Below are positions 20,301 to 29,300 of a DNA stretch of 31,867 nucleotides, piece by piece. Both the position numbers and the translations under genes were made by a program. The stretch comes from Botryllus schlosseri (lineage: Eukaryota > Chordata > Ascidiacea > Stolidobranchia > Styelidae). The notes beneath the pieces were generated by a model, which searched no databases, had not been told where the DNA came from, and was given only the letters and a program-made list of their open reading frames with translations. The number at the start of each line of letters is the position of its first letter. The first letter of the stretch is position 1. The DNA is taken from positions 1-31,867 of the forward strand of contig ATSW01008613.1 in assembly GCA_000444245.1 (NCBI GenBank), in the 5' to 3' direction.

Positions 20301-23300
20301 ATCTCTTCAGGTATTTTCTAATGCAATATCAAACTATGAGACATGCCTTTAATTAAGCTTGGACAAAATCTGCAGTCTCAGTGATTCAATTGTAAGTCTA
20401 GTATTAAAGTACCACTGATTGTGATGTTATGACACTAGTAGGGACTGTTAAATGAGCTATGAAAGCTACCAAGATCTATATCGTATGCAATCATCTCAAC
20501 TAAGTTTTCATTTTAGAGTGATTGCTGAGAACGAGAAAGGCATCGGCGTACCCGCAGAAACGGATGTGCCTATAAAAGCCATGGAGGTACCATCGTCTCC
20601 CGACAATCTGGAAGTTTCGGACGCCACAAAATCATCAGTGATTTGGCAATGGAGCAAGCCCGAAGACGACGGCGGTTCGAAGATATTGGGCTATGTTGTG
20701 GAGGTACGACCTTTGAAAAAATACAATTTATTTCGAATATATCAAGAGAGAGAGAGAGATTTTGTTGCTTCATCATATTGAATGTGTGAAAAAAGCGTTA
20801 ACAGACTGAAACACATACAATATTATTAGTGTATAGCTATCTGTGTAACGTTACAGGGTTGAGTCAGTAATATCACCTTTAAGAACCCAGGACATTTTAC
20901 CCAAATATACACACCAGTATACACTTGAATATTGAAATAGACGCGTATATTTATCACAGTGGACTTCAATGTTATTTTCAGTCGCTTGAAAAAGACCAGA
21001 ACAAGTGGATTAAAAGAGCCACGGTCAAGGAGCCAGAATGTCAAATCCAAAATCTGAAGGAAGGCAGAGAATACCATTTCAGAGTCTCTGCTTTCAACGA
21101 AGTCGGACTTTCCGATCCGAAAGAAGCCACTTCGCCTATACTAATGAAGGATACTGTAATTCCTCCCTCTTTTGACTTGCAACAACTGCCACATGGAGTC
21201 GTACACGTGAAGGCCGGCTCCAATTTGGATCTGGAGGTGATTATCTCAGTAATGTGTGATATGTAGAATAATTTCCTTATAAAATTTGTGCAGATTCCGT
21301 ACGGCGGAAAGCCGACTCCGAGAATAAAATGGATAAAAGATGAAGAGAGAGTCAAGGAAGGCAAAAATATCAGCTTGGAAGAGACCACCCGTAAGGCAGC
21401 AGCTTTGAAGATCAGAAATGCGTCTCAGGTTAGCCCGTCTACTTTTAAGGCCTCTTCACATAAGATAAGTAGCTGTTCTCTAGGTATCCGATGTATTTGT
21501 TAAGAGTTGATACGGCTACCATTGTTGGTCATGTTGCCGAGATTAAATCTTTTTACCTTCATTAAATAAGGATGCTTGGGCCTACTATTTTTTTACTGTT
21601 GTACATGTAATACGCAGTAGTTCTTTAGCTAACCGGTGTATAAGTTATGAGTTATTAAGGCAACGGCCATATTTCCGAAATTAAATTTTGCTACAATCAC
21701 TGCATAATATAGGCTGATGGCGGAAACTATGAAGTACGCGCTGAAAATCAAGCTGGATCAAAGTCTGCGAAAATAAAGGTCGTAATTCTTGACAAACCCG
21801 GACTGGTGGAAGACTTACAAATCACAGATGTCACTGATTCGTCAGTTACCATGTCTTGGAAGCCGCCGACAAATGACGGAGGCGCAGCTATAAGGTATAA
21901 AATGATGTTCAAGTTAACAATACGATATCAAACTCAACCTGTTTTAATCAATTTCAGCTCTTATATTGTCGATCTACGAACTGCGGAGGATCCAAGCTGG
22001 AAAGAGGTGTCGTCTGCTATCGTACGTAATACGTTCAAGTGCTCAAAACTCGAGCTTGGAAAAGAATACAGTTTCCGATTGCGCGCTATCAACCGCTTTG
22101 GAGTCGGGCCGGCTACTGTCACAGAGCCTGTCGTGATAAAACTAGGCTTCACAGTAAGTAATATTTTTTTGTCACTGGTATAATTTTATTAATTCCACAC
22201 CATTTCCACATTACAGGTACCGGACCAACCTATTGCGGTCCACGTGGTTTCTAGCAATCGGGAGTCCATGGCTGTCAAATGGGACGCCCCAGACAACGAT
22301 GGAGGTAATCCCGTAACTGGTTATCATTTGGAGGCGAAAGATAGGAACAGCATTACTTGGAAGAAAATGAATCGGTGAGTTGATCACAAATCAAATTTAT
22401 ATGAACTTCATTTAAATGGGAATCTATTCATTTTTTATAACTTTGAATATAACATCCATGAAGTTATTAATCATATTTGGTCTTTTCATCACTACTATCT
22501 AATGACAGTTTGAAGATTACCTTCTGTATTTCATGATTGATGCAATGTGTTTCTATCTCTCTCCCTAACTCTGATGCTTCTTGTTATCCAATGAAATAAT
22601 ATGAATATTGTATCGAAATGAACCTGATGTTTTCAGGGGTCACAGATAATCGTCAGCAACTAGTAGAAATTTCAAAAAAACTTTACATATATCTCTGAGA
22701 GTCTTCTCATTATCTCTTTTTTCCAGATCTCTCATCAGAAGTCCGAATTTCCGAGCCACCGGTCTCCAAGAAGGCCTCGAATATCTATTCCGTGTGTACG
22801 CAGAGAACGCAGCCGGCGTCAGTAAGCCCAGCCGGCCGACGGAGCCAGTAATCGCCAGAGATCCTGTCGACATACCGCGTGACGTTGAAGTCATCGATGT
22901 CACACGATCGTCTGTATCACTGAGGTGGAAGAAGCCGGAATACGATGGTGGACAGAAGATTGTGGGATATGTAGTTGAAAGGAAGGACCTGCCTAAAGGC
23001 AGATGGACGAAAGGAAGCTTCAGCATTATAACAGATAATGAATATACCGTCACTGGTGAGTTGCAGTGTTGCATGTTTATTGTATTACCATTGTATCTTG
23101 CAGGTTATATTTATCTTTGTTGAGTGAAATATCATAAATTTCTCCACGCAAAGTGATGAGAAATATTGGTAAAATAACTCTCAAAGTGGATCTAAATTGA
23201 TAAAGAACTACCTTTCGGACTGACCATGAAGTTGCAATGTTGTATAGTTAGCATATTTGCCTCCTTTTTTTAGAATGATTTGAAGTAAAATATCAGTAAA

Positions 23301-26300
23301 ATATCTTCAAACAAAGTTATCTTCAATGATTCAAGAATGGATTCCAAAGGGGATCTAATTCGGAAACAAATCTATTCACTATGAATACTACCTTTAGGAT
23401 TGAATGGTGGATCAGAATACGAATTCCGGGTAATTGCTAAAAACGCGGGAGGCGTCTTCAGCGAACCGTCGTTCAGCACTGGGCCTGTCAAGTGTGAAGA
23501 TGATTATAGTGAGTATTTATTATCAGGAATTATTTTTCTGCGACTCAATAATCTTAATCTAATTCACAGAACCGCCGAGGATAGATTTAGATCCCCATTT
23601 GATCGACGGAGTCAAAGTCACTGCTGGTTCTGCCTTGCGACTTCACGTTGGCATCCAAGGAAAACCAGTGCCTGCAGTAACATGGACTAGAAACGGCGTC
23701 ACCATCAAACCAGATACGAAACACATATACGACACTACTCCAGACCACAGCAGTTTGGTTTTGAAAGATTGCACCAAAGCCGACTCTGGAACTTACGAAA
23801 TCACGGCGAGAAACGCTTGCGGTGAAAAATCTGTTCAAATCAAAGTCATGGTGCAAGGTACAGTCGTACACGAATTTATGTATATGTTTACAAATATATT
23901 ATCTGAATATATTGCATTCAGACAAACCTGGGCCTCCCACTGGTCCTGTGAAATTCTCAAGGCTTACAGAATCAAGGGTAACTATAGGATGGGAACCGCC
24001 TACTCAAACTGGAGGATCTAGCATCGAAGGATATGTCGTCTCAAAGAGAGAGACATCCAGATTGTCCTGGTACTATCTAATTTCTAATAACAAAACACCC
24101 TTTTTTCTGATATATCTAGGCATTTAATGCTTTTGTCTGCTGTGTGAGATACACACAATGTGTATAATGGTAGCCAGATATTTAAGCATGCGACACAATG
24201 ATAAAAGACAGTTTAGTATGCGACTTCATAAACCCAAAACTAATCTTAGCCCCAATCCCAAACCCAAATCTAACCCTATCTTTAACCCACTTGCTTAAGT
24301 GTCACATGCTATTATGTCGCATGCTCATATCTACACCAGACATTACAACAGGGTTGTAACCAAGTCACAAGTCAAACTCACTTTCATAGTTTTTACTCGA
24401 GTCAAGTCGAGTCATTTTCAATTCACCACCGAGTTAAGTCCGAGTCCAAGTCATCGAGCAGAGGTTCGAGTCCGACTCATGATATTATGACTCGAGTCCG
24501 AGTCCAAGTCATTGTGTTAACTGCTCAGTTTCCAGTTGAAGTCCTTAACTAAACTTACTTTTATAACTTTGTTTGGTGATATCGAATGGTTCGCATTTAT
24601 AATATACTAATTTTTCTCACTTTTAACAGTTTCTTGTCGCCATTTTCAAGTACCAGTACCGAACGAAATCCCAATTGGGTCGTTACTTTACTATTCTTGG
24701 AAATCACAATGAAATGTTGGTCTTGGCCGTCTGAGTCTCGAGTCATATGACTTGGTTCGAGTCATACGCAATGACTCGAGTCCAAGTCGAGTAAATACAC
24801 AGACTCAATCGAGTCGAGTCATTTTCATATTTTGAGAAAATGACTCGAGTCAAGTTGAGTCATCAGAAAATCGTGACTCGAGTCATTACAACCCTGCATT
24901 ACAATAGTCCTAATTATGGTAAAACTGTGGTTTTGAATCACTGCTCCAAATGCATTCTTACCATTACCGGATTGCTATAATACCAATAAATTGTGTATAT
25001 GTTGTTGCTTTTTTCAAAATATCTTACGATGTTATTCAACTACAGGTCGGTTGTCACAAAAATGGTGGAGCATTGCTCCTTTACTGTGCCGCGCTTGATA
25101 AAGAACAATGAGTATCAATTCCAAATTCAAGCCGTCAACAAATTCGGCGTCGGCGAACCGCTGATATCAGAACCTATCGTCGCAAAGAATGCCTTCGGTA
25201 ACACCTGCTTTGTAAACAGTGTTAAAGCCGTGGTAGCCAACACATACCTTTTGCAGCCGAGCCTAGCGCTCCTGGAATGCCCGAATTGTCAGGCGTGACA
25301 TCAACTGGATGCGTGGTTATGTGGACCAGGCCGGAAACTGATGGCGGAGCTGATATTGACGGATATGTGCTCGAGAGGAGAGAAAGAAAAAGCGCAAGGT
25401 GGATAAAATGCAGCAAAAAGGAAATTCGAGACCTGAGGTGAGTATTTTGCTTTCATTTCAGTTTTATGGAATGTATATTTGGATTTGAGATATTTCCGCA
25501 CCTGTTTGCAAAAAAATTTTCAAATTACTACTGATGTACTGCTGTGGTAAATATAACATATGAATATCAAAATATTGCTAAATTTCTTCTGAAATGTTGA
25601 CAGCTTGTTGGCTGCCGGCAAGGTCATAACTATGATTACAATATATTTGGCCAGGTAATACATGAGGTGGTCACAGAAGTCAGCTAATATACGCAAGTAG
25701 AAGTAAAAGGTCGCAACTTGCAAATAGAAATCTCAAAATTCCTGCAAGTGAAGTTGAAAATTGCTCAAGCAAATAATTTCAAAAGAATTTGTTGGATTTT
25801 GGTAGACTAACTTTAACCATTAATTTTAAGATGTGGAATTCCTAATAACACTATACAAAGGTGCAATATTCTGGTATATATACAGTTAACATGATCATTG
25901 ATCATATTGTACTAAAAAATGATGCACATTTATTTTAAGACTTCTCTCTACTTTCAAAATCCAAATTATGAAAAGTAAATGGCATTGAGTAAGTATTAGT
26001 GGAAGTAATCTTAACGTATAACCAATTGAGTAAGTAACGCAAGTTTACTAAGCCTATTGAGTTCTCCGAAATAGGAGTAATGATTAATGACGACCACTAG
26101 ATAATGCATGTGATTCAAGATATTATATAAGTTTATCGGCAATCGAGTGCTCATGAATAATACTTATCCTATTTTAAAGGTACAAAGTCACAGGATTAGC
26201 TCCGAACAATGAGTACGAATTCCAAGTCGCAGCCATGAATGCGGCTGGCATTGGCCAATTCAGCATACCCTCCGTTCCGGTGATAATGAGAGACCCAATT

Positions 26301-29300
26301 GGTAACATAGATTTTCACACCTTTTAATTCGACTTCATCATGACTATAAACCTTTGTAGATGTCCCTGGCCCGCCTAGCAATTGCAGAGTAAAAGACTCT
26401 ACAAACACCAGCGTCACATTAGCGTGGAACAAGCCAGCGTACAACGGCGGAAGTCCAGTTACTGGATACCTCGTTGAGAATGTTGTACTGGAAAAGGCAG
26501 ACGATCAAATTGAAGATTCTGAATCTTGGAAAATTCTAGCTACCGATGCTATCAACACTTCATTCGAAGCCAAGAAGCTATCAGGGGATAGGTTTTATCT
26601 TTTCCGTGTTTCTGCAATAAACAAAGGAGGTGTTGGCGAATCAGCTATGATTAAAGGTTTGTTATCAATGAATTACTTCTTTAATCTGACTTTGACGCAT
26701 TCATTTCTGACTAGGATCAATCAAACCTGAAGACAGATTGGAACCACCAGAATATGAACTCGATTCATCATTGAGAAAGACTATGATTGTGAAAGCTGGT
26801 TCTACTGTAAGCATTGAGGTGCCAATCAGAGGAAGACCGACACCCAACGTAGCTTGGACGAAAGGTAATCTTATTTTTCTCATGAATTATGTGTCATTTG
26901 AGTGAGCTTGTTTCTGTCTTGCAGGTGATGTCAATGTTAACGTCAACCCGAGAATTCAAGTGGAAAATACACGCTCCAAGACCCACCTTATCATACAGGA
27001 TTGTAACAGAGATGACAGTGGGAAATATTCATTGGGGCTTGAAAATGCTAGCGGAGCTGCGAACACATTCGTCAGCATTAAAGTTTTAGGTATTCATTTT
27101 ATTCTTTATGTGTGAGCGATAGTATGTTTTCAAGTGATGAAATTTTCGAACATTCCAGTCTTGATCTTAGGAAAATTCACATTATATGAGTTCATCAGTA
27201 AAGAATAGAAATAAGACGTTGTATATTTTTGTACTTGTTGTTTTTGCGGCATATACACCGACTCATGATATACATACACACGATCTGTGCATATGCATAC
27301 CGTGAGTGCATGATGCGCATATGGTGCTGGACAAAGCAGGTGCAGATACTGTCTTGTAAGGCTTTCTAAGTCTTGCACCACCCCTACACGCTATCTCGGT
27401 AATGCAGAGCGCCAAGCGGGTAGGCCATGGATATCAGTGTTATTGATCAGGTCTTCGGTCTGACCCGGCCAGGGATTGAACCCACGACCTACTGATCAAG
27501 AAGCCGGATGCTCCACCATTACACTGCTGATTTTGAACTAGTCGCAAAATCCACTTCAATGGTATCAACTTCTCAATCATGTCCCATAGATCAAGTTTGT
27601 GTTGTTTTCACTCCGTCACCATTTGACGCTCAATTTCAGACACACCAGGACCTCCTGGTCCAATCAAAGTGAAAAAGGTGACTCAGCAGGATGCCGTTAT
27701 ATCATGGGATGTGCCATTGATTGACGGAGGCTCCGAAGTGTTCAATTATCGAGTTGAAAAGAGGGAAGCGACCCATCGCGCCTGGACCGTAGTGTTGGCT
27801 GAAGTGAGCAAGACTACTTGCAAGGTTAGCGTCAGTTTTACCGCCATTTTACGATTCTTGAATTATTTTTAAACACTCTTGTGCAGATTGATAATCTCCA
27901 AGCTGGCGCAAGTTACTGCTTCCGAGTAATGGCTCAGAACTCGCAAGGATACGGTATTCCGTCTGAATCGCAACTAGTGATTGCAGCAGGTTTGTTTAAA
28001 TTTGTTCCTATTTATTTAGGATTAAATGAGCCATTTATGGTACAGAGCTTCAGAATTACATAATAACATAAGTTCTTATTGTAAATTTATCCATTGAAAG
28101 ATGTTCTACCAGCTCTCGCCAGTAGTAAACGTTAGTATCACAGTGCATGAAATTCGAAATTTAGGAAATATTTTGTCTGCGTGGCGTAATAATACCAAAA
28201 AATCTGGTTTAAAGACGAATATACAAATTTTTAGAAGTTCCTGCTGCTGTCAACGGCCTTAAAGTTTCCGGAATCACTAACCACTCAATCTCGCTGGATT
28301 GGTCCAAACCCACAAGCGACGGTGGCATTCCGATATCCTCCTACGTTGTCAAATATGCCGCAAAAGACAGTGAAGACTGGCACACTCTGAAGACTAGACA
28401 ACCGCACATTACGGTTGATAACTTGTCAACCGGAGCTATGTACGAATTTCACGTTGCAGCACAAAACGAAGTTGGATCAGGGCAGTTTGAAGTGGTCGGA
28501 CCTGTCACGGCTCGAGATATTACTAGTTTGCCGGAGGCAGACACGAGCTCGTTACCGACAAACGGAATCATCTATGCTAAAGAAGGAAGTCAAATTGACT
28601 TGTCCATTCCTGTATTTGCTAAACCGAGACCAACCATTTCTTGGACTAAAGAGAGGATTCCGCTGAAACGTGAGTTTTTTCACTTTGACGATCACCACTG
28701 AGCAATCTTGTTATCATTCATTCTTTCTTTTTAGAACATACTTTCTATAATTACTTGTTTCATCTAATTTGATTGACAGCAGTAAATACATATAATCATA
28801 TATATGTATATTGTATATATATGATATATGTATGTAAGATGTATGGAACATTCGCATATGTTACTATATGTAATAAATCATTATACTTTTTACAACATAT
28901 ATTTTTAGCATATACGCATAGTTATCATTGTATAATGAGACCAGTTGACTGGATGACCTAACGGTCGTGATCACTATTTCACTTGAATATTCCTCCTAAT
29001 TGTTACATATAAGCTTTTGTCTGTCAGTAAACTGAAATTTAAGAGATGTGTTCTTCGTTAGAAAATGAGCGTATTTCATACGAAAAAGTTTCCGACAACT
29101 CCACGCTGACGATCAGACGGGTTGCGAAATCCGACGCTGGACAGTATTTTATGACTATGGAAAATTCGGTGGGCAGGAAGGAACTTATATTCACTATAAA
29201 TGTTTACGGTAAGTTATATACCGAGTGTTGCATATTCCCGAACATTGCAGAAATATAGTTGTCTGCATCCTTGTTGTGATTTTGACAGTATAAATACGGA

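Noticed and set aside
24238-24296. Interstitial telomere repeat
   Set aside because: The AACCC units are too degenerate and sit inside an inverted-repeat element; called part of a MITE instead.
24349-24896. CRISPR-like or satellite array of GACTCGAGTC
   Set aside because: Spacing is irregular, the motifs are palindromic and subterminal, and the block has hAT ends with an 8 bp duplication, so it is a MITE.
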